This document shows, one piece after another, positions 50,632 through 62,838 of a stretch of 64,000 nucleotides of DNA. Source of the stretch: Rhexocercosporidium sp. MPI-PUGE-AT-0058 (lineage: Eukaryota > Ascomycota > Leotiomycetes > Helotiales); the NCBI GenBank assembly GCA_020746875.1, contig JAGTJL010000001.1, positions 4,402,001 to 4,466,000 on the forward strand, written 5' to 3'. Position 1 is the stretch's first letter. Every line of letters begins with the position of its first letter. The notes beneath the pieces are model-generated. The model made no database searches and was not told the DNA's origin. It saw nothing but the letters and a program-made list of their open reading frames with translations. A program made the position numbers and the translations under genes.

Positions 50632-53189
50632 ATGTCTTCCGCAGTAGCAGAACTCGAGGCTAGCTTGCAAGCTATGCTGTCTTTGAAACCTCCTGGAGTA
50701 TCTGGCACTCGCATTACCAGCATCACCACCCTCTGCACAGCAAACGTTCAGGTAAGCACCTACGGCTCCTCGCCCTTCTCGATACAGTATACTGATACCT
50801 GCTGCCACTTTATAGTCCGAATCAGTCCTCATTCAAAAGCTCTACACCCACTTCAAAAAAGCTCCCGGCACCCACAAACTTGGCGTATTATACGTTGTAG
50901 ATTCCGTAGTCCGCAAGTGGACAGAGCAAGCCAAGAGCGCCGGTCAACCCATAAACAATTCTGCACAGGATGGAACTTTCGCTGCTGGCGTCAATAGAGT
51001 AAAGGAACTTCTGCCAAGCTTGATGAACGACATAATCCTCTCTGCTCCTGATGATCAAAAGGTACGCCCATATGTTTTGAGCTCAGTAGTTTGTAGGGTT
51101 CGAGATTTTTGTGATCTTGGACTCCATTTTACCCATCTACCGTACATCGTGTCTTCTAGTACGAACCCCCACTTACTTTGTCTTTTTGTCATGTAGGAAA
51201 AGATCAGAAAACTCCTAGATATTTGGGAGAAAGGGCAAACCTTTCCCTTGCAAATGATTACTTCTTTTAAAGAGAAGCTGAGCGCACAAAGTAAGACAAC
51301 CAACATTCCTCTGCGTTTCATTCTTGCTCTTCAGACTCTGATATCAGCCTCCCTTTCTACAGATGAGACCACAACTCCTCCAGGAAGTCCCCCAGCAGAT
51401 CTCCAGAAATCACTCCTTGGCCAACAACCAGCAACTGCTGCCCCCGCCCGTAACACTTCCTCGATATTGGAGGCTCTCTCGAACATAGCCCGGCTAAGCA
51501 ACGCAGCTCCCCCTGCAAACTCAAACCCTTTGCCGCAACCTATGGGTAGTTCGTACAATGTATCAAATGCGCAGAATAACCCTGCTCAACCAGTTCCCGC
51601 TATGAATCAGCTCCCATTTCCTCCGATGCCTTTGCCTGTAAACGTGCCAGCCCCACCGGCCACTTTTGCACCACAGACTCAGGGATTGAACAATGGTGTT
51701 CAGAACTATACCAATAATAATCCGTATGCGGGTGCTCCGCCAGTAATGCCGTCAACTGCACTCGATCCGGCTGTTCACCAGCAGTTGATGTTGATTAAGG
51801 CTCTATCAGACCAAGGTTTCCCACCTGACAAAATTGCTGGTCTTATTGCGGCTATGAGTAGTCAAGCTCCTTCTTTACCAGGTGTGGGTGGAATCCCTCC
51901 ACCTCCGCCGTTTGCGGCACAGAACCAAACTGCCATCGCTCAGAACAGTTGGGGTGGCAAGCCCGATGAATCACGTGATCACAATAATTATGACAATGAG
52001 GCTGTCAGATCTCCACAAGGAGGCCGTTTCCGTCGTCGTTCTCGATCACGCTCCCCAAAGCCGGAATGGAACGCTCGTGACTCTCCAGCCTCTCGCCGAC
52101 GTGATGAGCAAAACTTTGATTACGATGCTGGAAATCGAGGCAACGATGACCGTGGTAGAGGAGCTCGAGTTGGTGGGCGTGGAAATGAATATCGCCAGAG
52201 AAGCCCTCAACGTCGTGGCCAGAGCCCAAGTCCTCCGGGATCAAGCAGCGGCGCAGAGAAATGGGTTGGTCACGATTCCACTATCCCGAGAGGCAGTATC
52301 AAAGGTATGCACTCGAGCCCTCCAAAACTAAGGGAATTATTCTAACCAATCACAGTGTTGAGCCGTACACTGTTTGTTGGTGGTGTCACGTAGGTCTAGA
52401 CAGAACAATTACATATCAAACCCCGCTAACAATCCCAGATCTTCTGAGCATGAGTTGAGAAGCCTCTTCTCCCAGTTCGGCCGAGTGCAGACATGCATCG
52501 TCAACAAGGACAAGCGCCATGCTTTTGTCAAGATGATCAGCCGCCAGGATGCTATTGCAGCCAAGGATGCGATGGAAAAGAACAGAGCTCCAGATTCTCA
52601 ATTGAGGGTAGGTTCAAGAAATCGATCTTATTATTCACTGAATAAATGCTAACTTAACCAGACGAGATGGGGTGTTGGATTTGGTCCACGTGAATGCAGT
52701 GACTATCAGACTGGTGTCAGCATCATCCCCATCAGTAAGCTCACCGACGCTGATCGAAAGTGGATGGTCAGTGCCGAGTATGGAGGCAGTGGTGGAAAGC
52801 CCATGGAGTCTGGCATGGTAGTTGAAGAGCCCGACATCGAAATCGGTCAAGGTGTTTCTTCCAAGGCTATCAGCCGACGCATGGGAACCGATCAAGGCGG
52901 CCACGGTGGTCCAAAATCCACTCGGAACCGCGACGAGGACGACAACCCTCGCTATCGCCGTGGGGGAGATCGCGATGACCGACGAAGTGATGATCGCAAG
53001 GACAGGTACGCCAACATCAGTGGTCCTACCCCGATGCCTGCTGTTCCAGCCTTTGGCATGCCAGGTGGCTTCCCATTCCCAATGCCAACTCTTGCCAACG
53101 GCATGCCGATGTTTCCTGGATTCACCTTCCCCGGACAAACTGCTACGCAATCAACTCCACAACCTCCTCCACCGGGACATCGCAGTTAA
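50632..53189 (+). CDS. Seb1/Nrd1-type RNA polymerase II CTD-interacting, RNA-binding protein
   Basis: Six exons (50632-50751, 50816-51061, 51197-52304, 52356-52389, 52439-52607, 52662-53189) give 734 residues. Residues 1-150 form a CTD-interacting domain (LEASLQAMLSLKPPGVSGTR, LGVLYVVDSVVRKW, KIRKLLDIWEKGQTFP). A Pro/Asn-rich middle and an Arg/Ser-rich stretch (RRRSRSRSPKPEW) precede an RRM near 493-550 (RTLFVGGVT, RHAFVKMISRQDA) and the Nrd1/SCAF-type extension RWGVGFGPRECSDYQTG. The tail is Gly/Arg then Pro-rich. These proteins read the Ser-phosphorylated CTD and nascent RNA and act in termination and 3' processing. The fourth exon is only 34 nt and encodes the RRM RNP2 strand. The gene order with divergent citrate synthase suggests no functional tie. 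Confidence 0.93.
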
Positions 53190-55285
53190 AGTGCCTTGTT
53201 CTAAGCAATAAAACTTACACAACCTATCCGACCACGATTCAGAGTTGAAGTGCGTTTTCTCGCGTACACCAACATCGACACCATCCGCGAATTTCTCGGT
53301 CTTGCATATTCCAGCTTCTGTTCGTTCATCGTCATCTGCATTGCGACCGGCGTTTGGCGTTCACGATACCTCACTCGGGCATCTCAAAAATTGTAAGCCC
53401 AGGTCAAGGGTCATAGCATAAGGGTCCGGTCTTTTTCAGAGGCCCAGTGTGTTTGCCTTCGCCTCCCTCGGACACTTCTTCGTTCGACCATGTCCTACCC
53501 CCTCCTCTACTCAATAAAAGAACAAGGAGAAAGAAAGAAGGGTATAATTTCCAATCACTCATAGCGCATCGGGTTCCTCTAACCTTTATGATTTCGAGCT
53601 AGCTTGAATAGCCTGATATCTTGCGCTGAAACTGGACTGGACTGAACAAGCATGGCATGTATTTAAATTTGCGTCTACAAAATAATTGCACATTATAATC
53701 CGATTTCTTCTGTTCGCTTGTGAGACTTGTGAGATGATATGGATGTGGCCTGACTGACAGATTGACTGTCATTGATTGTGAGATGTGATGGCATTCACCC
53801 ACCGCACCTACCTAGTAGAAGCCATTTGAAGCCGCCATGTTTACCAATCTGCAACTTCCCTTCCGTCTCGCAAACCCCATCGGCTTCTCTGAAATTCCCC
53901 CAGGACTTCCAGAATTCCCTTTCCCCTAGTCCGTCATCCACCCGAGTACTACATGAACCCCATCATGCACCCAACCTCCCTTCGTACTTCCTGGACCATC
54001 TATTAAATTAAGCTGCATACAGTTCAAATTCAACACTTATCCAATAAGACATGCAATCCTCAACCATCTCAAGAACCGTAAGCAGCGTGGAAGCAGCATC
54101 CTGTGCAGAAACCCCAATCAAAATTCACCGCAAGCGCGGAGAGACAGTAGCTAAGCTAGCTGCTTTTGAATACTCGATAATAACCTGGCATTCTGTTTCC
54201 TATCTGATTGCGGATTTCGGAATAGCTCTTAGTGGGGAGTTTTAGTAGGAAACCGTTTTGTTTAGGAACATGGGTGGGGAGGTAGGACCTGAATAGTAGA
54301 TTCTACAGCTACCAATGAGACAGGATTACTGAGGATGGTACGAATGATGTCGTAGTGAATTCTTATCAAGCGAATACTTGAGGCATCGAGTGCCCTATCA
54401 AGTCAGTGTTATGCTGCGTTGCTTAGAGGCTATTTACGATTGGAGTATAGCGGCTCAAAAAGCTGGCGAATGTAGACTAGAAAGTAAACAATTGCGCTTG
54501 AGCGAAAAAGGAGAGCCAGACCGACAAAACCTTACGCAACATACCTATTTACCCTACTACTGACCGCAATTGCGGATTTCAAAGATGAAGATACAATCTA
54601 CTTGGGAGATCCTTGGGATTATCTTGTTGAAGCAAAGAGACCCCGCTGAAATAAATAGCGCTAGAGGGAGTGTAAATAAAAACAAAGGAGTAGCTAAAAA
54701 CCGAAGAAGAGAAGGTGAAAAACACTCGTTTGTATGAATTTCTGCGACCCCGGGAGTATTTTCCAACACCTCAAAAGGAGTAAACATAGGAGAAGAGTCT
54801 TATTTGGGTTAAGTTTACAGTTGTCCTGCCAGTGTATGACTCCGAAGAGTGTCTTGCGATCTTACTACTTCGCCGGAACAAGGCTTCAGAGCGCGGGGGA
54901 TGCTTGTATTTATTTCGCCAGATGGTCTTATTGGGATTTTGGGAGATTTAAGCCCGGGGATGGGATGAAAGGGAGGATTCTGGTGGTGGGTAGGGAATTG
55001 TCAGTAGGGGCACTGGCATTTAATGGGGTTGCGAAGACATTCTGTTCTGGTTTGGTATTTATTATGTTTTGTGAAGCTTACGCCCGTTTCTCCAAAGACT
55101 TAACCCTAGCATCTCTCATCCCGCAGTGCTCCTCATTGCCCCGTCCTAAAAGCAGCACTTTCTCCTCTAATTCCCCTTCGAAGACCAAGGGAAACACACC
55201 CACCACACCTTATCACAAGTAAGCGTCAGCCACGACGACGGGCATTCTCCTTTCGCATCACAATCTAGGTAAGATCGTACGTTAG
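53190..55285. other. 2.1 kb region without a supported gene
   Basis: It follows the 3' end of the Seb1/Nrd1-like gene. The longest frame (54734-55222, plus strand, 162 codons) has no recognisable domain and no coding-like bias, so it is not called. Confidence 0.5.
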
Positions 55286-55675
55286 TCACAAAACATCGCC
55301 ACGCAACCAACCACAGACACTTGCACAGTACAGTTCACTAGAACGAAAGATCGTCGTGACATCTGGACATGTTATCGACTTACAGAACGGATACACGCTC
55401 GCCTTCATCTTCTCCTCCACTTGTACTCTCGGTTGGAAATGGCATGTATGATCATATGGCGAGCAGACCCAGAGGCGGCTTGGGCAGTCGGCGCTAGTGG
55501 TGCATGCTACATTCAAGCAACCTGTTAATATACATATTGAACAGGGACCGCATTGAGAGGCCTTACATCTGCCTAGAGATCTATAAGAGAGGGCAATCGA
55601 GGACTTGGGATTTGGTGCTGCAAGAGCTTGACTGAAGAGAACCGTGAGAGATGTGGCGGCGGCGAAGAGGTGCAT
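55286..55675 (-). CDS. Candidate small secreted cysteine-rich protein
   Basis: Read without introns this gives 129 residues from the ATG at 55675. Residues 1-19 are a clear signal peptide (MHLFAAATSLTVLFSQALA, cleavage likely after ALA). The mature part has 13 cysteines, grouped as GRCKASQCGPCSICILTGC, ACTTSADC, WVCSPYDHTC and further pairs near the end. Two stretches look like introns: 55522-55566 (45 nt, GTAAGG...ACAG, in frame) and 55338-55383 (46 nt, GTAAGT...CTAG, which would change the C-terminus to end near 55280). So the mature protein could have 9 to 13 cysteines. Small secreted Cys-rich proteins in fungi are often effectors or cell-wall proteins; I recognise no specific family and claim no activity. 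It is isolated, with no obvious partner genes. Confidence 0.5.
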   Translation of the reverse strand: MHLFAAATSLTVLFSQALAAPNPKSSIALSYRSLGRCKASQCGPCSICILTGCLNVACTTSADCPSRLWVCSPYDHTCHFQPRVQVEEKMKASVYPFCKSITCPDVTTIFRSSELYCASVCGWLRGDVL

Positions 55676-56747
55676 CTTGGGTCTAGGAAGGGAAGGAGGC
55701 GGATGTTGGATAGAACAGTATGTCGATTTCAATATAAGGTCTGGAAAGCTTACCTAAACTTGCGAAGGAGGGCGAGACTCGAGTTTATGACCCGGTTCCT
55801 ACGTCTTGTTGTGGTCCCCGAGACTGGAGTGATCTGCATCCAGGCAGTGGTTTGTGCCACACTGGACGAGTGATTTGCCGGATTCAATACTATCTAGTAC
55901 AACGCTGTGATGGAGCGCTTGTAGATCTGTATCTGAATCTGGACATAGACGAGCATCCTGCCTGACAGTGTCTCCCGCACTGTCAAGTGAGGACGAGGTG
56001 TTTGACCTCCTCGAAAGGAGGAAAACAGCAGGAAGCGAGACAAGGATGTGTAACGAGCCACCTACTTTGGACTTGAGGCATACAAAGTAATCGCAATGTT
56101 GTATATAGCTGCGATACACCATCTCCTGTTCACATGGTTGAGTCAATGGTTCAACACAGAGAAATAGCTTCAGGTGGTCATTTCCCTCCTCCTGGACACC
56201 AAGTACGGTCTCATCTCAAGCTGAGCTCAGGTATGTAGTTATACAGGCTAACTGCTAGGTAGGTGATAGTCTCCGCAAACCTCCATCTAAAGAGCAAGAA
56301 AGTTTGCCACGCATGCAACCATCGATATATCTGTACATGCCCATAATCTGATTACACTTCTTACTCTATTTCCGAGCGCAAGATCCCAACGTGCTAGCAG
56401 CCCAGAGATCATGAAGGCGAGAATACCCGCTGCGACCCAACTGACCTGAGCACATGTCCATGCTTAGTTATTTCCTTCCTTTCTCCCATGCAAATGCAAT
56501 GATGCCCCATGTTGGTCGCAAAACCGCCCGCTATGCTTGCGTGGTCGTCCATCAAATAATTATACTTTGCTCCCCGGTCCTCATCAAAAACAGCCATGGT
56601 CTCCTAATCAAACAGTTGTGTGTATGCTATTGTCCGGAAATCGGTATAGACGATCGAGAGTGAGACCGAATTCATCAGTTTCGTCCCACCATCCGGAAAG
56701 TAAGGGGGGCGAGGAATAGTGATAGAACTAGGCGTCGATCGACAATA
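55676..56747. other. Upstream region of the secreted-protein candidate
   Basis: This 1.07 kb holds the presumed promoter of the candidate and the 3' flank of the WD40 gene. A minus-strand frame at 55799-56146 is not supported by any family feature. Confidence 0.45.
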
Positions 56748-59700
56748 TTAATCCACATGAGTGTCATCCTCTTCTTCTTCCACGAAACCTCCTTGAGCAA
56801 TCGCTGGTGTACCATCCCCATTTTGTCGCTCCCAGTCTAAATACTTCTTCCAAACCTTAAACATACCAAATCGAGGGGTAGGTTCATAGAAGTGGTTATA
56901 AGAGATGTCTTCGGCAAGGTCCAAGAATCGTCCATAATCAAGCAATGCCCACAGCTCGGGACTAATCTTCGAAGGGTCCCATTCGAAAAGTGTTTTTGAG
57001 CGGAAGTTGTTTTGGTTGATTTGGATGTTCTTCTGGTGCTGCAAAACGTTTGACGACGTGATAGTATTCGGTAGTCTTGAATGTATGGGCAAGGTCCGGT
57101 GATTCTTGATCACACACTGCTGGACTGCCCAAATCTCGTCAACCAGAGGTTTAGATATGTCGTCGTTGAAGTGCGCCTCTCTCCTGAAAAGGTTCGTCTG
57201 CAGGTAGTTCGGTCCCTGGTAGACGAAATTGTATGGCTCAGACACCCTAATAATTTGGCTGCTTGCAAGATACTCCTGAGCAATCTCCACGCCTGTCTTC
57301 TCGACCGCCTCAACAACGTACCCTGCTGGAGGTGCAGGTTCGAGGTGTGGGATGACAAGCTTTGGTCGTCGGATCATGCGTGACAATTGGCTGCCAACGG
57401 CAAAAAGGGGTGGACAAACAGGGCCTGCTGGTTTCGGATCCTCCTTGATGTCGCTGTCGTCGATACTCAAGAAATAAATCTTCCCAGTCGCATCTCCAAT
57501 AAGCAATTTTGAGCAGTCTTGGTTGAAGACTCCGGTTGAAATGCCGCCAGAGATGGACATGATATTCCTTACGAAAATTTCTCCACTCGCAGCTTTGAGG
57601 TTCCAGGCTTTGACTACACCGTCGGAGCCACCAGTATAGAAACGATCCGATGATCTTCCCCATGCAGCGAACTTAACACCCGAGTCACCAACGTCAAGGG
57701 GGACGTCAGGGTCAGGGTTGTCGAGAGTTTCTGTCCTTGTCAGCAGCTGAAATTGTCGGCGTAGGAAATGTAACTCACCACCATGCTGGAGAGCATGGAG
57801 CGGCTGATCACCGCGAGCAGTGTCCCAAACATATGTGAATCCATCAGTACAGCTAGCTGTCACAAAGCACTCAACTGTACTATTCGCCCTTTGATTTGTT
57901 AACATTTGCATTTCTGCTGTTTAGGGAAACTTACTTGACCGTCAGCTCGTTGACATCGATAGCAGGACAGTCCAAGGTCTTCACGTTCGTGAAGGTCCCA
58001 GTATCTTGTTGATGGAATATTCTGATTTGAGTTCGGATCTTCGCAGAATCACAAGGCCCATGTGGTGAGGTTGCTGCGAGAAAAATCGGCTGTGTGGGAT
58101 GCCAGATAACTTCGAAGACATTCTGAGACTTGGCCGAGATGATGGAGATCTGTTCTTTGTTCGTGGTGTTCCAGAGACAAATCTCCCCAGTGTTTTTCTT
58201 GAGCTCAGGAACGTCACTGTCATTGCCGGTAATGCTTCGAGGAGAGTACCCTACGAGCAGGAAATCCAGGACGCCAGGCGACTTTCCCCACTGCATGGTG
58301 GCAGGCTGATATGACCACTGGGCGTGGTTTCCCATCTCATCGGTGGGCTCACCAGATCTATCGCCACAATACTCGTCGTAAGGAGATAGTGAGATGGCAT
58401 CGTTGTCGAAGCTGTACACACGAACAGCATTACCGTTGGTAGCGGTGGCTGTAGCTATCCGGTCATGGTGAGGAGATGTCGCAACAAAGTTTACCTTCTC
58501 ATGATGTAGCCAGGTGCCCCGGAGAGTCATTCCAGAGCCATTGTCAGAAGCGGACCAGACCTTAACCGTCTTATCAAAGCTTGCGGTGAAAGAGAACCCG
58601 TTGTTCTCGCAATGCGCAGTCGAGACCACGGACTCGTAGAGCCAAGGCGATTGAGTAGTCCGCATTGATTCTAGTGCATTCGCATTCTCCTTCTCTCCTT
58701 CATTAGCCACAACGGGGCGAATGACCCTGTGGTCTGGATATGACTTGACCACGTCAAGTGATGTCGATCCGACTAGGAGATTTCCAGGTTTGTTGTATTG
58801 CATGTTATGGGTATCCGAGTGGGCCAGCGCACCACAAATGAATGTGTCCGGACCTGTCCAAGTGATTGAAGATATGTCGCCAGAGCAATCAGTCCACTCA
58901 CTTTGCCGAGTCACGGCATCTTCCAAGTGACGGTTTGCAACCACTTTGAACGAGCTTTGGCCTAGGCGCGACCTCTGAGGAGACATTCCATACACTTCGC
59001 GATCTCTCAGCAGCGCCATGAGGTGATCGGACTTTTTGTCTTGTGGAAACGAAATGGACATCTTGAATGCTACATTGACGGCTGCCCTTGAAGCATCTTT
59101 CAAAAAATCAGTGATAGCTTCTGCATCCCTAGTACGGAGCAGTTCACTCTCCTGGCGACCACGCTTAGGGTATCGGAGTGCCTTCAAGATATCTGGAATC
59201 AGAGCGGCGTTGTCTTTCATGATTCGGACAATCTGAACAGCAGGATCGTCGTCAAAGGCACGTCCGGTACGACTTTGCTCAACAAGGGTCTGATAAAGTA
59301 GCTTGAGCTCTTCTGACGAGAAAGGGACATGTAGGGTAGCAGTCTTAAGCCTATCAAGCTCCGCTTTCGAAAAAAGCTTCACAATTTCTGGGTTGGAAAG
59401 CTTTCGCTTGAGCTTCTTCCACATACCAGAGCTTATGTAGGGCAGCTTCAAATGGTCATCGTCTGGTGAAATAGTTGCAGGTCTTAAGGATTGAATTGAC
59501 TGTGCCACAGGCTGCTGTGTGAAGGGTCGAGCAACATTGCCCCGAGCCAAAGCAGGTGCTTGAAAATTGTTCGCACCCAACGAGTCATTCTGTGTACGAG
59601 GACGTGAGTTGGTACGAGCTGGAATTAAACTCTGTGCCTCGAGACGACGAGCCTCTTCCATCTGAAGCTTTGTTCTTCGGCGCCGTTTAGGCTTGACCAA

Positions 59701-61244
59701 GACTTCCTGCTGAACTGGAGGAGGCAATCTGACAGGTCGTGTAGCCGCGGGGGAGGGAGCAGCTTGGATACTGCTACCAACATGGCCCTCTGAATCTTCT
59801 CGGTCGGCACCTCGAACAAGGGACATTTCTGCCGCAGATCTACGAGATCGCTTCTTTAACTGGTATGCTCCTTGAGGTAGTATTGCAGCGGTCCGGCGTG
59901 AACGAGACATGTCTGTGCCTCGTTCTTGGTTCGTATTGTCCCAAGCATTGTGTTTCCTGGTCTCGGCGTCGGTGTGATCGTTACTGTAAGACGTTGATGT
60001 GGAAACCGAAATCGCTCGACGTCGCTTCTGTACTAACGAGGGGTATTCGAATTCTTCGCTTGGTGGAGACGATCCATTTTCCGACGTCTCAACGCTTGAC
60101 TTCAAAACACTACGAGAAATATCCATGGTGCCGTCCTGTAAGGCAGAAGTTTGCCTGGTCGCCGGAATTCGATCTTCTTCCTGTAACCTTTGCTTGACGA
60201 CCCTTTCAACTCCTTGGTTCACAAAAAGATAAGCATTTAGTTTTATTTGGCTCTCGAACGCAGGCGTCAGGGTTTTGTCGTTTTTCATATAATGGACCAT
60301 GAACCCCGGCACGGTCACTAATTTTGAGGTCGCCTACAGAATGTCAGTAGATTACATAGAGATATGAAGCAGGAATCATCTGCGTCTGAGGATACTAACA
60401 TATCGTCCGATCTCCGTACGTTCGGCATGGGTAAGAGTTTCGCGATATGGGCGGACCGCTGCATGGACGTGGGGAAGTACCTGTTGCTCAAGAACTCTTT
60501 TCATCTCTGGTTCCATCGCCGAAGGCATTTCGCTGGGTGATTCCACAAGTCGCCCATCTGAAAGAACTCTTGGGCTGCTTGCTGCGGCTCGCAGGGCACC
60601 TGTGATTATTGTAGGTTTGCCAGCAATGGCTGACGTAGTTGCCTGACTACCATTGCTCATTCGAGATGGTGTGGTGAGAGCTTTACGCCCAAGGTTATTG
60701 GAGGTCGTGGGTGGGAGAATTGGAGCTGAAGAAATGCGTCCAATCTGTGGTATTGGTTTTGGTTTTTCCTCCAGCTTTCTTCGCTTCACACCAGCATTCA
60801 TGGTATTTGTAGCACGGCTCCCAGAGATTCGAACTCTAGTGTTCTCATCCCTATATGGCACAGAAGGCTGGGCAGCTGGGTGGTCGGGTGCGGAACGCTT
60901 GTTGACCCCGTTCACGCGTTGGCTTGGGCGCGCTGATGAATGTCGAGGGGAACCCAAAGAACTCATCCCAGGCAAGCCAGCTTTTCCCTGTGCAATGGCT
61001 CTATTCGGGAACTCGCCGGGGTCAGGAAGACCATTGAAGGCAACGGGCAAGGAGGGCCGCGTCGAGGGAGTTGTGGCGGTAGTAGGTAGGAAGTTATTTC
61101 GGTCTGCCACCGGTTGCAGGCGTGATTCGTCTTCGTCGTCGCTAATGAGGTTGACCACGATTTTCTTATTCAACCTTGAAATTGTCAGTATGCGCTTTGA
61201 AGTCGCGTCGCGTTCGATCTCGGGGGGGGGGGTACTTACGCCAT
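56748..61244 (-). CDS. Large WD40-repeat protein with an N-terminal SUMO-interacting-like motif
   Basis: Five coding exons (61244-61240, 61174-60400, 60333-57935, 57888-57779, 57730-56748) give 1423 residues, with all phases consistent. The first coding exon is only 5 nt (ATG plus GC), needed because the long second exon has no ATG at its start. Residues 7-16 read IVVNLISDDE, a typical SUMO-interacting motif with acidic flank. A basic patch KPKRRRRTK lies near 475. From about 740 to 1200 degenerate WD40 blades appear (FTASFDKTVKVWSASD, GEICLWNTTN, TDGFTYVWDT, GGSDGVVKAWNLK, GDATGKIYFLSID). The C-terminus is acidic. The name and process are unknown; a heterochromatin or ubiquitin-ligase adaptor of the Raf1/DIM-9 or DCAF sort is possible but unproven, and no clear DWD box was seen. 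Confidence 0.85.
61222..61232. repeat. G11 homopolymer within the first intron of the WD40 gene
   Basis: Eleven consecutive G (C on the coding strand) begin 8 nt inside the intron whose donor is at 61239. It is prone to slippage and to sequencing error and sits next to the splice donor of the 5-nt first coding exon. Confidence 0.8.
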
Positions 61245-62039
61245 CGCGTGCCCTGGACGAGCCGTGATGAATGGTTGGGAGGGCCAGGGCAAAGTCGGAT
61301 AAGCTTCACATCACACTCAGCAATAAAGAGGAGAAAGAAAAGGGATCGCGCCACAGTAGAAGGGTGTGGTCGCGAAGAAGTAGAGGTGTTGTGGTTGGAG
61401 GAGCACTCAATTGTTGGAACGGGAGACAAGGAGAGGTGCGGTTGCACGCGCCAATCGCTCCCCGGACAAGTGAGGCGGCAAGGCTGAAAGCTCAAGGAAT
61501 CTATCCTTACAATGCGATTATAGTTTAATGCCAATTATATCAATAGCATATTAAAGTTGCCTTGTAAGAACATTGACTAAATCCGTTCTGCATTGAGCGA
61601 AATCAGCGGGGTATTTTGAGTTCAAACGGCTTCCGGAAAAGTTTACTCCCAAGAATGAAAAGTTACAAATGTGTTGCTCCACAAGGCTGAGTGAGACATT
61701 GGTATACAAGTCCTGGTTCTGGACCTTCATAAGCAAGAGTACCAAGAACTGAAGAAGGACATCAAAAATATATATTGACATCTGCTTTATGTCTTTGCAG
61801 TGATATCCAAGTGAATTCATACACTCGTCCATGTTTTTAACAGACCATTTCCTTCCAATCCAGAGAAACCCATCATAACCCTAGACCACCATCGCCATAT
61901 CGATTTGAAGCAACCCAGAGCTATTTGCCAGCGACAAAAAGAATTCATATAACACATTTCTCATCCAGACCGGCATCGTAACAAGTCATTTCTGCAACAA
62001 CCTAGACCCACCTCATCCCCTCATCCCCTCCCACCCGCT
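61245..62039. other. Intergenic region upstream of the WD40 gene
   Basis: This 795 bp is the promoter of the WD40 gene and the 3' flank of the ABM-domain gene. A minus-strand ATG-initiated frame of 93 codons (61551-61832) overlaps it but has no recognisable feature. Confidence 0.5.
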
Positions 62040-62435
62040 CTATGCCGGGACCACGACATCCTGGCTGGTGTCCAACTCTTCATGTCTACGAAGGTCCATC
62101 TTCTTGTCCAAGAGTGGTATGACATAAGGGTCGAATGTCTGCCAATAAGGGTTTTCCAAATGGTATTTCTGGGACTGCAATAGACAATAAGTTAGCCAAA
62201 GGAGCTAAACGGCATAGCAAAGCAGCAACGCGGAATGAACACATACACCCTCGTTGGCGAAGCGCTCAACAATGGTAAATGCCCTTGGATCATGGACGTC
62301 TTGCATCACAAGCCAATCGATAGTCTCCTTGTCCTTGCGGTAGATCCGTGCAGCCTCAATGAGTTTGGCCTTGATGCGCTCAATGGAGTCGGGCTTCTCA
62401 TTTGCATAGAGGTGGACAGTGAGTGTGTAGACCAT
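62040..62435 (-). CDS. Small ABM-domain (antibiotic biosynthesis monooxygenase-like) protein
   Basis: Two exons, 62435-62247 and 62174-62040, give 107 residues. The first exon has the dimeric ferredoxin-like layout of ABM proteins: a strand MVYTLTVHLYA, a helix DSIERIKAKLIEAARIYRKD, a strand IDWLVMQDVHDPRAFTIVER, and FANEG followed in exon 2 by SQKYHLENPYWQTFDPYVIP, with the ABM-type helix H-x(5-6)-P. Length fits the family (about 95-110). Such proteins include heme-degrading and quinone-forming monooxygenases, but many have no known substrate, and none can be inferred here. It is divergent from the DCAF4-like gene with 403 bp between the start codons. Confidence 0.85.
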
Positions 62436-62838
62436 GATTGCTGCTTTGCAACAAGATATTCTGGGTGGAAAGGAACGACAAATGAATTACAACTGAGAAG
62501 AGAGAAGGCAATTGTGAAAGAGGTCTGAACGAGACTTGGGAAGTGAGTGCCTTAAAGCGAGAGAAGGACCGACACACGACCCCATAGAGGGGTAACATTT
62601 ATCCTGTCCTGCCCCCATTCTAGCCTCGCGTGGCTGTAGCAAAAGCCTTCGTGTTCATAAGATCTGCACCTCCATCCTGTGACCTTGTCACTTCTTTGCC
62701 TCTTGACCACCAAAACACGATTATGAATTTCCGAAGTATTCGTAATTAACGCGAGATGATGTCCGGTAGGCCCAGTGATATTCAACAAGTCCTTAAAACT
62801 GCATATCTTGTACAACGACATTCACGGACCTTACAAGT
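62436..62838. promoter_or_regulatory. Short divergent promoter region
   Basis: This 403 bp separates the ATGs of the ABM-domain gene and the DCAF4-like gene, so the two probably share a bidirectional promoter. No specific binding site is claimed. Confidence 0.5.

Noticed and set aside
54734..55222. Plus-strand frame of 162 codons
   Set aside because: No domain, no coding-like composition and no neighbouring exons; likely chance.
61551..61832. ATG-initiated minus-strand frame of 93 codons upstream of the WD40 gene
   Set aside because: A real ATG exists but there is no recognisable domain; it may be part of the 5' leader.
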